This document shows positions 24,840 through 33,776 of a stretch of 64,000 nt of DNA, piece by piece. This DNA is from Candidatus Villigracilis propinquus (GTDB lineage Bacteria; Chloroflexota; Anaerolineae; Anaerolineales; Villigracilaceae): positions 124,001 through 188,000 of the forward strand of contig JADKDM010000037.1 of assembly GCA_016714565.1 (NCBI GenBank), given 5' to 3'. Below the pieces are notes generated by a model, which did no database searches, had not been told where the DNA came from, and saw only the letters and a list, made by a program, of their open reading frames with translations. A program made the position numbers and the translations under genes. The stretch's first letter is position 1; each line of letters opens with the position of its first letter.

Positions 24840-25661
24840 ATGAAGCCGCAACTCCCGATCATTTTCCTACTCCTCCTGCTCGCCTCATGCGCTCCCGTGC
24901 CTGCCACTGAACAACCAACATTCGCCACTCTGACAGTTCCCCCCGCCCCACTGCAAGACATCGTCACCCCTCCAAATGGCTCATGGCAAATTCAATATTC
25001 CGGCGACATCAATACAAGCCTTCACGTTGACATCTACAATCTCGACCTCTTCGATACTGATCCCACAATCATTTCAAATTTACAGACACGCAACATCTTC
25101 GTCATGTGCTATTTCAGTGCAGGCTCCTTTGAAGATTGGAGACCCGACAGTAACGATTTCCCCGTTGAAGTCCTCGGCAACGACTACAAAGGCTGGCCCG
25201 GCGAAAAATGGCTGGATATCCGAAAAATTGAACTCCTTACGCCGATCATCTCCGCCCGCCTCGACCTTGCCGCCCAAAAAGGATGCAATGGCGTAGACCC
25301 GGACAACGTCAATGGCTTTGCAAACGACACAGGTTTTCCACTCACATACGAAGACCAAATTAAATTCAATATCTGGTTGACTGAGACCGCCCACGCGCGC
25401 GGACTTTCCATCGGCCTGAAAAATGACTCTGAGCAAATCGCCGACTTGCTGCCCTATTTCGATTGGCAATTGCAGGAGGAATGTTTTCAGTACGATGAAT
25501 GTGAACTACTCCTGCCATTCATCGAAGCAGGAAAACCAGTATTCAACATTGAATACACATTATCAACAGATAGTTTTTGCTCACAATCCAAAGAATTGGG
25601 AATCAATTCCATCCGTAAGAATCTGGAATTGGATGAATATATCGAAACGTGTGATAACTAA
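24840..25661 (+). CDS. GH114-like endo-alpha-1,4-polygalactosaminidase lipoprotein
   Basis: A 273-residue lipoprotein (lipobox LASC, Cys17). The body matches the TM1410/GH114 barrel family: PNGSWQIQYSGD, VMCYFSAGSFEDWRPD, WLDIRKI, GCNGVDPDNVNGF and GLKNDSEQ. The conserved Asp residues in GVDPDN and KND fit the proposed catalytic site. GH114 enzymes cut polygalactosamine and are linked to exopolysaccharide and biofilm breakdown. The longer open frame upstream runs through the secF terminator, so this ATG is preferred. Confidence 0.86.
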   Translation: MKPQLPIIFLLLLLASCAPVPATEQPTFATLTVPPAPLQDIVTPPNGSWQIQYSGDINTSLHVDIYNLDLFDTDPTIISNLQTRNIFVMCYFSAGSFEDWRPDSNDFPVEVLGNDYKGWPGEKWLDIRKIELLTPIISARLDLAAQKGCNGVDPDNVNGFANDTGFPLTYEDQIKFNIWLTETAHARGLSIGLKNDSEQIADLLPYFDWQLQEECFQYDECELLLPFIEAGKPVFNIEYTLSTDSFCSQSKELGINSIRKNLELDEYIETCDN

Positions 25662-25713
25662 CCAAAACAGGGTGCAATAAATTTCAGGTTATCATAAAAG
25701 GGAAAATAACAAT

Positions 25714-26307
25714 ATGATATTTCTTCGCGCATTTCTCATTGGCATTTCCATCGCTGCACCAGTTGGGCCTATTGGTGTGTTGTGCATCCGCCGCACATTG
25801 TCCAATGGAAAACTTGCAGGCTTTTTATCCGGCATGGGTGCCGCCACCGCAGACATGGTTTACGGCGCCATTGCCGCATTCGGGTTGACCTTCATCACCA
25901 ACCTTTTGGTCGAGAACTCATTTTGGCTGAAACTCGTCGGCGGGCTTTTTCTTCTGTACCTCGGCATCAAAACATTTTTGGAAAAGCCCGCTGAAAAAGC
26001 CGCGCAGGCAAAACATGGTGGTTACTTCAGCATGTACCTTTCCACCTTTTTCCTGACCATCACCAACCCGATCACCATCCTTTCGTTTGCCGCGATCTTC
26101 GCAGGGACGATGATCGGCAAAGACATGGGCTCACCGCTCGTGATGGTGGCAGGCGTATTTGCAGGCTCGGCAAGCTGGTGGCTGGCGCTTAGCTTCGGCG
26201 TCGGCTTGATGCGCGACCGATTGAATCAAACCCACATGATGTGGATCAACCGCATCTCAGGCACGATCATCATTCTGTTCGGGGTCTTCGCGCTGATCAA
26301 TTTATAG
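25714..26307 (+). CDS. LysE/RhtB-family amino-acid exporter
   Basis: A 197-residue inner-membrane protein with about six helices. The N-terminal FLIGISIAAPVGPIGVLCIR is the family signature, and helix-4 region FFLTITNPITILSFAA contains the conserved NP. LysE/RhtB proteins export basic, branched or other amino acids by proton antiport. It stands alone between convergent units; the substrate is unknown. Confidence 0.9.
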   Translation: MIFLRAFLIGISIAAPVGPIGVLCIRRTLSNGKLAGFLSGMGAATADMVYGAIAAFGLTFITNLLVENSFWLKLVGGLFLLYLGIKTFLEKPAEKAAQAKHGGYFSMYLSTFFLTITNPITILSFAAIFAGTMIGKDMGSPLVMVAGVFAGSASWWLALSFGVGLMRDRLNQTHMMWINRISGTIIILFGVFALINL

Positions 26308-26402
26308 AAATTCCCACATACAATCGGATTCGGAAACGGATTGCTCTGCAAAGCGGATAAGCGGATGAAGAATGGCTGCACGCTACAGGCTGCCACTTTT
26401 AC

Positions 26403-27686
26403 TTAAAATGCGAAGCAGAGGATTAGATCATTGACATTTGTCCCGCTTGGGCCTGTCTTCATCAACTGATCGATCTTCTCAAAAAAAGAATACGCATCAT
26501 TATTTAACAAATAGTCTGCTGCGTTCAACCCAAGCGACTCGGCCCTTTGGGCTGTTCCCCCCGTTGCAAAAGCACCGGCTGCATCCGTGGGACCGTCTTC
26601 ACCGTCCGTGGCGATCGAGACGAGCAGGACATTTTGCAAGCCAGCCAGCTTATCCACGGCGGCGAGGGCAAGCTGCTGATTTCTGCCGCCTTTTCCATTC
26701 CCCTTAATCGTCACCGTCACCTCACCACCCGCCAGCAAACAAAACGGGCGTTGCATAGTTCGCAGAGATTCTTTTAATTGCAAAGAAAGTTCTTTCCCAA
26801 CTATATTCGCCTCCCCCTGTAAATTTGAGTTAAGGATTCTGGCCTGAAACCCCAGTAATTCTGCCTGGGTTTTTGCAGCCTGCAACGCAATGGAATTACT
26901 GGCAATGATCTTATTCTGAACCTTTTCAAAGATCGGGTCATTGGGTTTCAATGTTTCAGTTAAAGCAGGAATGATCGTGGCGGGGATATTATTTCTCAGA
27001 TTGTATTTTTCGATGATCGAAATAGAATCAGCCAACGTCGCTGGGTCTGGGACGGTGGGGCCGGAGGCGATGGCTTCAAGCGAGTCGCCAACTACGTCCG
27101 AGAGCAACAAGCTGATGACCTGTGCGCCGTTTGCCAACCCGGCCATTCCCCCGCCTTTCAATTTATCCAGATGACGCCGCAAGGTGTTGATCTCGTCAAT
27201 GCGCGCGCCGCAAGCCAGCAGCGCGGATGTAAGCGCTTGCAAATCTTCAAGCGGGACGCGGGGCGAAGTCATCAACGCCGAGCCGCCACCTGAGATCAGG
27301 CAAACGAGCAGGTCGTCCTGAGCTAATTGGGAGAGGAATTTTATTGCGGCAGTCCCTGCGTGCAGGCTGCCAATGCCCGGGATGGGATGATCTCCCTCGA
27401 TAACCGTAACAGGCTCAACGATTAAGGGTGAAGCGTGTTTGGTAATGACAAGAGAGTCTGCCAGCGGAATTTCATCCGCAAGGGCGTTCATCATCGCGCA
27501 GGAGGCTTTTCCCAATCCAAATGCAAATATTCTTTTTTCGTGAGGCAGTGGATTTTCATGCAGGTATTTTTTTACAGCCGCCCCAGGCTCCGCGGCATTA
27601 AATGCCTGAGCGAGGATTTGTGCAGCAGCTTGTCCACGCGGATGGGCGCGCAGCGTATTGTTGAGAAAATGTTTCGCAGAAAACAA
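26403..27686 (-). CDS. Glycerate 2-kinase (GckA/MOFRL family)
   Basis: A 427-residue kinase making 2-phosphoglycerate from D-glycerate. N-terminal DUF4147 region: FAFGLGKASCAMM, GDHPIPG, LLVCLISGGGSALM, INTLRRHLDKLKGGGMA. C-terminal MOFRL region: LLAGGEVTVTIKGNGKGGRNQ and SIATDGEDGPTDAAGA. The start is TTG, three bases after the stop of the upstream GGDEF gene, so it is translationally coupled to that gene; an odd pairing of metabolism and signalling. Confidence 0.93.
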   Translation of the reverse strand: MFSAKHFLNNTLRAHPRGQAAAQILAQAFNAAEPGAAVKKYLHENPLPHEKRIFAFGLGKASCAMMNALADEIPLADSLVITKHASPLIVEPVTVIEGDHPIPGIGSLHAGTAAIKFLSQLAQDDLLVCLISGGGSALMTSPRVPLEDLQALTSALLACGARIDEINTLRRHLDKLKGGGMAGLANGAQVISLLLSDVVGDSLEAIASGPTVPDPATLADSISIIEKYNLRNNIPATIIPALTETLKPNDPIFEKVQNKIIASNSIALQAAKTQAELLGFQARILNSNLQGEANIVGKELSLQLKESLRTMQRPFCLLAGGEVTVTIKGNGKGGRNQQLALAAVDKLAGLQNVLLVSIATDGEDGPTDAAGAFATGGTAQRAESLGLNAADYLLNNDAYSFFEKIDQLMKTGPSGTNVNDLILCFAF

Positions 27687-27688
27687 AT

Positions 27689-29119
27689 TTAGCGATCATC
27701 CTTGCGGCGGCGGTGATGCTCGCTTTTATTGGCGTACATTGCATCGTCTGCCTTGCCAATTATCTTTTCGAGGGATATTCCCGGGACGCTGGTTGCAGCG
27801 CCGACTGAAATACTCAACTCAGGTTCGCGATAATATTTGTTATTCAGCCCGATCAGAACCTGTACTTGCTTAATATATTCCGCAGCTATTGCTTCATCTG
27901 TGTCCGCCAATATGGCGGCAAATTCGTCGCCGCCAATACGCGCAGCCACATGTTCGGCGCTAATGGCGGCTTTGATCACCTCGGCAGCGCGGCGGATCAA
28001 TTTATCTCCCGCCTGATGCCCATGTGTATCATTGGCGTGTTTTAAGTAATTGAGATCGAAGATGATGATACTGACTGGGTCTCTGCGCTGCTTCTCAAAT
28101 TTTACAAGTGTCTCTTCAAAATATGCGCGATTGTACAAGCCTGTCATCGCATCATGGGTACCGAGGTAGCGCAAATAATCCTCTGCTTTTTTGCGTGAGG
28201 TGATATCCTGAATGGAGACCAGCGCCCAGCCAAAATTCTCCTCATACCCGGGCATGATACGAAAATCCAGCTGAATATCGAAGGGGTCGCCGGTAAGGGA
28301 GTAATTAATGCCTTCGCGTTCGTAAGCCAGTTTGCCGTTCCAAAGGTCAACCAATTCCTTCGCAAAGTGGACTTTCATTTCATCCTGAAAGATAAGATGC
28401 AAATTCTCCTTGAGATGCTCCTTGGAAGATGCACCAAATAGTTCAAGTGTTCTTTTATTGACATTGATGACTTTGATCAACCCCGCAAAGTGACCAACAA
28501 GGTCTGGATGCTTCGCAAGATGACTCCGCAAGTCCTTCACTCCTTGAAGGCGCAGCTCATCGAAAAGCTTTTTTATGTTGGTGTAATCTTCTTCCCACAA
28601 AGAGATGGGTGAGGCTTCGAAGAGATCTTGAAAGCGCCGCTCGGCTTGTTTACGGGCAGTGACATCTTCAATGGTGACAAGCACCCGCTCCCAGGTGGAT
28701 TCATATTCGGGGAGGATGCGCCAATGCAGAAGAATATCCATCGGATCGCCTTCGAGTGTGTAATTGACCCCTTCGCCTGACCAGTTCACATCCCCGTTCC
28801 AGAGCGCGAGCAACTCCTCGCGGAAGTGATGGCGCATCCCGTCACGAAAGACCTGATCCAAATTTGAAAGCAGATCGGATTTCGTCTCTGCCTTGAACAT
28901 CATTAATGTTTTCTGGTTGACATTCAGAACTTTGATCTGGCGCATACAGTCTTCCACAAATGCGGGATGCTCATCCAGATACGATTCAAACGACTCGACC
29001 CCCGTCCGCCGCAGTTCATCAAAGAGCTTCTTGATGCTGCTGTAATCCTGTTCCCAAAGAGAGATCGGCGCATACTCGAACAAGGTAATCAGGTACTCCT
29101 CACCCGCAGGCTGAAACAT
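27689..29119 (-). CDS. Diguanylate cyclase with duplicated PAS-like domains
   Basis: A 476-residue cytoplasmic protein. Residues 8-140 and about 165-295 are tandem copies of one sensor domain (each starts near PISLWE(Q/E)DY and contains KKLFDELR, IKV(L/I)NVN and a final RIMP/RILP segment), both of PAS type. The GGDEF domain follows, with ARIGGDEFA at about 398. The position where a c-di-GMP inhibitory RxxD should be reads SAEH, so product inhibition is probably missing. AAGGATG precedes the start, and a TATAAT lies about 35 bases upstream. Confidence 0.9.
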   Translation of the reverse strand: MFQPAGEEYLITLFEYAPISLWEQDYSSIKKLFDELRRTGVESFESYLDEHPAFVEDCMRQIKVLNVNQKTLMMFKAETKSDLLSNLDQVFRDGMRHHFREELLALWNGDVNWSGEGVNYTLEGDPMDILLHWRILPEYESTWERVLVTIEDVTARKQAERRFQDLFEASPISLWEEDYTNIKKLFDELRLQGVKDLRSHLAKHPDLVGHFAGLIKVINVNKRTLELFGASSKEHLKENLHLIFQDEMKVHFAKELVDLWNGKLAYEREGINYSLTGDPFDIQLDFRIMPGYEENFGWALVSIQDITSRKKAEDYLRYLGTHDAMTGLYNRAYFEETLVKFEKQRRDPVSIIIFDLNYLKHANDTHGHQAGDKLIRRAAEVIKAAISAEHVAARIGGDEFAAILADTDEAIAAEYIKQVQVLIGLNNKYYREPELSISVGAATSVPGISLEKIIGKADDAMYANKSEHHRRRKDDR

Positions 29120-29164
29120 GGCTCATCCTTTTGAAGTTTGAGATGGTATATTGAAATCATTATA

Positions 29165-30019
29165 CTATTTGCTCAATTTTGAAAGCCCCACCCAATCCCT
29201 ATCTAACTTGGGATGTTCCGCATTCACCAACTTTCCACTTTCCACCAATTTACGGACCGCCTTCTTCACAACCTCATTCCCCCAGCCGAATAACTTGTTC
29301 ACGTCCCGCAATTGAGCGGCGCCGACCATGTTGAAATATAACTCCAGCAGTTTTGCGCGCGCCTGAGATTCTTTGATGGCGCGTGCCTGCTCGGAAAGGT
29401 CGGGATAATGGCGGGTGACGATCTCGTAGATGTGCGAATACTTCCACGCGCCTGCCTGCGCCACGCCGACGGGCAGAATTTTGAAGTCTCTTTGCAATTG
29501 CTCCAAGGCTTTGTTGAATTCAGAATCCTTCGCATTGGAAAGTTTCGCCATCTTGCGCAAGTCCAATGTGTTCAATGAGCCGTTATCGAGCAGGGTCTCA
29601 TACACTTGCTTCGAGGCTTGCGTCAAACGTCCCTCGTGATAGGCGATCAGATAATCCTCTTCGGGCGAGCCGTAATTTTCCGAGAGCGCGTAAAAATAAG
29701 GCGCGACCTCCAGCGAGATCAGCGTGGCTTTGCCGCGTAATATTTTGCCGTAATACCATATCTTCTTATCGAGGGCGTCATCCTTCCAACCCCATGTGAT
29801 GTGGCCCGGGTCATCGTGTTTATCAGCCACGGGACGGTTCCCCGCAACGGCTGTCCACAGCGAGGGCAGGTCAATATCTTTGATGGGCCAGAAATACACG
29901 AAGCCGCGTCCGTTGACGAAGGTCAATGCCTGGGCTGGGGATGAAAGTCTCTTGGCGGGAGGCAGGCTAAAGGTCCGCGTGCGATGCGCTTGCAGTTTCT
30001 TCAAGTCAATTTGAGTCAT
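29165..30019 (-). CDS. Winged-helix protein, possibly AlkZ/YcaQ-related
   Basis: A 284-residue protein with no membrane segment. The layout resembles AlkZ-type DNA glycosylases: an N-terminal RTRTFSLPPAKRL segment, a GRGFVYFWPIKDIDLPSLW region and repeated winged-helix units (LDLRKMAKLSNAKDSEFNKALEQLQRDFKILPV). I cannot identify the catalytic QxQ-type motif with confidence, so it may be a DNA-binding relative without glycosylase activity. TAAAAT on this strand ends seven bases before the ATG, so the transcript may be leaderless. Confidence 0.55.
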   Translation of the reverse strand: MTQIDLKKLQAHRTRTFSLPPAKRLSSPAQALTFVNGRGFVYFWPIKDIDLPSLWTAVAGNRPVADKHDDPGHITWGWKDDALDKKIWYYGKILRGKATLISLEVAPYFYALSENYGSPEEDYLIAYHEGRLTQASKQVYETLLDNGSLNTLDLRKMAKLSNAKDSEFNKALEQLQRDFKILPVGVAQAGAWKYSHIYEIVTRHYPDLSEQARAIKESQARAKLLELYFNMVGAAQLRDVNKLFGWGNEVVKKAVRKLVESGKLVNAEHPKLDRDWVGLSKLSK

Positions 30020-30080
30020 ACATCAAATTTTACATGGTATCGTATAAAATACAATCAAATTTTACGTTTACAGAGTATCG

Positions 30081-30147
30081 CATAATTTACTAAACCGAAC
30101 TTGTGATATTCACTCGTAATTTTTGCCAAAAAGTTTAGTAATTTATG
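30081..30147. promoter_or_regulatory. Inverted sites resembling the GbsR-like operator
   Basis: Arms 30081-30095 and 30133-30147 match as inverted repeats at 14 of 15 positions. The right arm shares GTTTAGTAATT exactly with the operator at 11262-11283. The sites lie between the winged-helix gene and pgl and could be a second target of the same regulator. Confidence 0.45.
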
Positions 30148-30239
30148 AGACAAGCGATAGATTATCCATAACTTTTGAACGCCCTTTACGACTTATAATG
30201 GGATACACGACAGCCCAAGTAGGATAAAATCGACAGGAA

Positions 30240-30953
30240 ATGGTCACAACTTTCAAAGACATCAGCGAACTGAGCCAATACGCGGCAGAGGCGTTTATCG
30301 GCATCGCAAACAAAGCCATCGCCGAGCGCGGGCGTTTTCTGGTCGCGCTTTCTGGCGGGGGCACTCCCATGCGTTTGTACGAACTGCTCGGCAATCAATT
30401 CCAACACAATGTGGATTGGAGCCGCGCGCATTTCTTTTGGGGCGATGAACGCTGCGTGCCAGTGGATGACGCGGGCAACAGTTACGGGCAGACGAAAAAA
30501 GTTTTGTTCGACAAAATTGGGATGACAAACATTCACCGCGTCAATTCGGACCTCGCGCCTGATTCTGCCGCGACGGATTACGCGGACGCCTTGAAAGTTT
30601 TCTCCGAACCCCCAAATGACTGGCCGCGCTTTGACCTCGTCCTGCTCGGCATGGGGGACGATGGACACACCGCGTCCCTATTCCCCAACTCGCCCGTGGA
30701 CGTGACCTCCCCCACCCTTGCAGTCACAGCCAACTATCAAGACCGCCCCGCCAACCGCGTCACGTTGACTCAACTCGTCATCAACGACGCACGCGAGATC
30801 TGGTTCATGGTGGTTGGCAAAAACAAAGCCGAAACGCTGCTCAATGTGTTGGACGGCGCATACAAGCCCAAACTGTATCCCGCCCAGCGCATCAAACCCA
30901 CAGACGGAAATCTGGTCTGGATGATCGACGAAGAAGCAGCGAGTCTTTTGTAA
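30240..30953 (+). CDS. pgl: 6-phosphogluconolactonase
   Basis: A 237-residue DevB-type lactonase, hydrolysing 6-phosphogluconolactone in the oxidative pentose phosphate pathway. Motifs: VALSGGGTPMRLYELL, FFWGDERCVPVDDAGNSY, LLGMGDDGHTASLFP. TAAAAT ends nine bases before the ATG. It leads a unit with gnd and zwf, so all three oxidative-branch steps are clustered. A palindromic repeat lies in the gap to gnd. Confidence 0.95.
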   Translation: MVTTFKDISELSQYAAEAFIGIANKAIAERGRFLVALSGGGTPMRLYELLGNQFQHNVDWSRAHFFWGDERCVPVDDAGNSYGQTKKVLFDKIGMTNIHRVNSDLAPDSAATDYADALKVFSEPPNDWPRFDLVLLGMGDDGHTASLFPNSPVDVTSPTLAVTANYQDRPANRVTLTQLVINDAREIWFMVVGKNKAETLLNVLDGAYKPKLYPAQRIKPTDGNLVWMIDEEAASLL

Positions 30954-30963
30954 TAATCTATCT

Positions 30964-31058
30964 CGTCATTGCGAGGGCGCTCTTGCACTTTGCCCGAAGC
31001 AATCTCCGTCACGATATTGGAGATTGCTTCGCCGCAAAAAACGCGGCTCGCAATGACG
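30964..31058. repeat. Interspersed palindromic repeat, GAGATTGCTTCG family (copy 3)
   Basis: Ends CGTCATTGCGAGG and CTCGCAATGACG. The interior carries GAAGCAATCTCC and GAGATTGCTTCG as an inverted pair, so the whole element can fold as one long hairpin. It lies between pgl and gnd inside a likely operon. Confidence 0.87.
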
Positions 31059-31083
31059 TATCACACCAAAGGAGCTTTACATA

Positions 31084-31995
31084 ATGGAATTAGCATTGAT
31101 CGGTTTAGGAAAAATGGGATTGAATATGGCTACCCGCCTTGTGCGCGGCGGCCATCGTGTGGTCGGGTACGCTCGCACAAAAGAGACAGTGGACGCCGCC
31201 ATCCAACTCGGTGCGGAAGGCGCTTCTTCTTTGGAAGAAGCAGTCAGCAAGTTGACCTCCTCTCCCAAAGTCGTTTGGGTAATGGTGCCATCCGGCAAGA
31301 CCACCACCGAAACCATTGAAAAAGTTGCCGCGCTTTTGAAAAAAGGTGACATCATCATTGACGGCGGCAACTCGAATTACAAAGACACCATCGCCCACGC
31401 CGCCATGCTCGAAGCCAAAGGCATTGACTTTGTAGATTGCGGAACCAGCGGCGGCATTTGGGGTCTCACCGAAGGCTACAGCCTGATGATCGGCGGAAAA
31501 GAAGAGATCACCGCAAAGTTGAATCCCATCTTTGAAACGCTTGCCCCGGGTATAGACCTCGGCTGGGGACGTGTCGGCCCGCACGGCGCAGGCCACTATG
31601 TGAAGATGGTCCACAACGGCATTGAATACGGCATGATGCAAGCCTTTGCCGAAGGCTTTGGCATTCTGAAAGCCAAAAAAGAATTCAACATGGATCTCTC
31701 GCAGATCTCACACATCTGGCAAAACGGCAGCGTTGTCCGCTCGTGGCTGCTCGACCTCGCCGCCAACGCCCTCGACGAAGATACCGAGTTGAAAGACATC
31801 AAGCCCTGGGTCGCAGACTCTGGCGAAGGCCGCTGGACTGTCTTTGAATCCATCGACCTCGATGTCCCTGCCCCCATCATCACCCTCGCGCTTCAAATGC
31901 GTTTCGCCAGCCGTGACGAGGAAAATTATCCCGCCCGCATGTTGGCAGCTTTGCGCAATCAATTCGGCGGTCACGCCATCAAGAAAGCTGAATAG
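31084..31995 (+). CDS. gnd: 6-phosphogluconate dehydrogenase (decarboxylating), short form
   Basis: A 303-residue enzyme of the short GndA/YqeC type, which is often NAD-dependent, against about 470 residues in the long form. Motifs: LIGLGKMGLNMATRL (Rossmann), DGGNSNYKDT, the substrate motif DCGTSGGIWGL, and HYVKMVHNGIEY with the catalytic Lys. It yields ribulose 5-phosphate and CO2. GGAG precedes the ATG. zwf follows 50 bases later. Confidence 0.95.
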   Translation: MELALIGLGKMGLNMATRLVRGGHRVVGYARTKETVDAAIQLGAEGASSLEEAVSKLTSSPKVVWVMVPSGKTTTETIEKVAALLKKGDIIIDGGNSNYKDTIAHAAMLEAKGIDFVDCGTSGGIWGLTEGYSLMIGGKEEITAKLNPIFETLAPGIDLGWGRVGPHGAGHYVKMVHNGIEYGMMQAFAEGFGILKAKKEFNMDLSQISHIWQNGSVVRSWLLDLAANALDEDTELKDIKPWVADSGEGRWTVFESIDLDVPAPIITLALQMRFASRDEENYPARMLAALRNQFGGHAIKKAE

Positions 31996-32002
31996 TCTTG
32001 CT

Positions 32003-32025
32003 AATCGGGGGCTTAGCCCCCGATT
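32003..32025. repeat. 10-bp hairpin between gnd and zwf
   Basis: AATCGGGGGC and its complement flank TTA. No T-run. It may modulate relative expression of gnd and zwf or be a dispersed palindrome. Confidence 0.6.
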
Positions 32026-32045
32026 GAGCGGACGGTCACTTTATT

Positions 32046-33524
32046 ATGAGCACCCTACCCAATAATGGTTTACTAACAACGATCATCATCTTCGGCGCAT
32101 CGGGAGATTTGACCCAGCGCAAGTTGATCCCTTCGCTTTTTAATTTATTCCGCAAGCGCCGCACGCCAAAAAGATTCCAGATCGTCGGCTTCGGCGGCAC
32201 AGTCTTCACTGATGAGCAGTTCCGCGAACATTTATATAAAGGCATGAAAGATCACGCGGGCTACGAATTCACGGATGAAGAGTGGAGTATTTTCGCGCCC
32301 AATCTGCACTATCTTGCCGGTAAATATACTGAAGCAGGCGATTTTCAAAAACTTGCCGACACACTCACTGAGCTCGAAAACGGTGAAGCAAACCGCCTCT
32401 TTTACATGGCGCTGCCGCCCACACTTTTTCCTGCCATTATTGACAACCTCGACGCCTCCGGTCAACTGCACGAGAATGGAGCCTGGCGGCGCGTAGTGCT
32501 GGAAAAGCCCTTCGGCACAGACCTTGCTTCGGCGGTCACGCTGAACAAACAAGTCCACAAGGCGTTGAACGAAAACCAGATCTATCGCATCGACCATTAC
32601 CTCGGCAAGGAAACCGTGCAGAACATTTTATTCACACGCTTTGCCAATACCATTTTTGAGCCGATCTGGAACCGCACTTACATTGACCATGTCCAAATTA
32701 CCGTAGCAGAGAAGGTCGGGCTCGAACACCGCGCCGGCTTTTATGACAGCGTCGGCGTATTGCGCGATATGTTCCAGAATCATCTGTTGCAACTGCTTAC
32801 CCTCGTCGCCATGGAGCCGCCCGCGTCTTTCAGCGCAAGTCACTTGCGGAACGAAAAAGTAAAAGTCCTCAGCGCGGTGCAGCCCATGACTCCCGAGCAG
32901 GTGTCGGCGAATACGGTGCGCGGCCAGTACAAAGGCTATCGCAAGGAAGATCAAGTCAACCCGAATTCCATCACGCCGACGTACGCCGCGCTCCGTCTCT
33001 ACATCAACAACTGGCGCTGGAAGGGCGTGCCGTTCTATTTACGCTCTGGCAAAAACCTTGCCGAAAAACAATCGCAGATCATCATCCAATTCAAGGAACC
33101 GCCGCTGGCCATGTTCCCCATGCAAACCATGAAGCCGAACATGCTCGTGCTTTATTTGCAGCCCGATGAAGGTCTGCACGTCCGCTTTGAAGCCAAGGCG
33201 CCCGATACGGTTTCTGAAACCCGTTCAGTGGATATGGAATTCCACTACGCTGAAGCCTTCGGCGAAACCGCGATCCCTGAATCGTATGAGCGCCTCCTGC
33301 TCGATGCCATTCAAGGGGATGCTTCGCTCTTCACCCGCGCAGATGAAGTGGAGACGGCATGGTCACTGATCGATCCCATTCTCCAAACCTGGGAAACGCA
33401 TCAGACTCCGCCGTTGGCTGGTTACAAACCCGGCAGCTGGGGTCCACCCGAAGCATACGACCTGCTCGCGCGCGACGGCCGCCGCTGGCTCAACGAAGAA
33501 GCCAGCCAGATGCTGGAAAAATAA
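32046..33524 (+). CDS. zwf: Glucose-6-phosphate 1-dehydrogenase
   Basis: A 492-residue G6PD, the first step of the oxidative pentose phosphate pathway. Motifs: FGASGDLTQRKLIPSLF (coenzyme binding), RIDHYLGKETVQN (active site) and PFYLRSGKNLAEK. Length and order are normal for the family. It closes the pgl-gnd-zwf group and is followed by a terminator. Confidence 0.97.
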   Translation: MSTLPNNGLLTTIIIFGASGDLTQRKLIPSLFNLFRKRRTPKRFQIVGFGGTVFTDEQFREHLYKGMKDHAGYEFTDEEWSIFAPNLHYLAGKYTEAGDFQKLADTLTELENGEANRLFYMALPPTLFPAIIDNLDASGQLHENGAWRRVVLEKPFGTDLASAVTLNKQVHKALNENQIYRIDHYLGKETVQNILFTRFANTIFEPIWNRTYIDHVQITVAEKVGLEHRAGFYDSVGVLRDMFQNHLLQLLTLVAMEPPASFSASHLRNEKVKVLSAVQPMTPEQVSANTVRGQYKGYRKEDQVNPNSITPTYAALRLYINNWRWKGVPFYLRSGKNLAEKQSQIIIQFKEPPLAMFPMQTMKPNMLVLYLQPDEGLHVRFEAKAPDTVSETRSVDMEFHYAEAFGETAIPESYERLLLDAIQGDASLFTRADEVETAWSLIDPILQTWETHQTPPLAGYKPGSWGPPEAYDLLARDGRRWLNEEASQMLEK

Positions 33525-33546
33525 AACTCACCCATTTCAATACTTG

Positions 33547-33580
33547 GAACTCAGGCAAAGATTGCCTGAGTTCTTTTTTT
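33547..33580 (+). terminator. Terminator after zwf
   Basis: An 11-bp perfect stem (GAACTCAGGCA with TGCCTGAGTTC), 5-base loop, and a run of T. Confidence 0.92.
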
Positions 33581-33657
33581 GCAACCAAACTGCACCCACA
33601 TCGTAAGTCAACCAGAAAACATTGAACACAAAAAAAACAATTGGTGATGCAAAAGCA

Positions 33658-33686
33658 TTGACGTATTATCAATTTCGTACTATTAT
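33658..33686 (+). promoter_or_regulatory. Promoter of the HlyD-ABC-FtsX operon
   Basis: TTGACG and TATTAT separated by 17 bases. The leader would be about 84 bases and AT-rich. AAGGAG lies before the first ATG. Confidence 0.6.
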
Positions 33687-33776
33687 CTGATAAATACTAC
33701 TATCAACTCAATAATAGCCACCACAAAGCAACCGCCTTCATTAAAAAATGATAGCACCTGATTAAGGAGAAAAATA

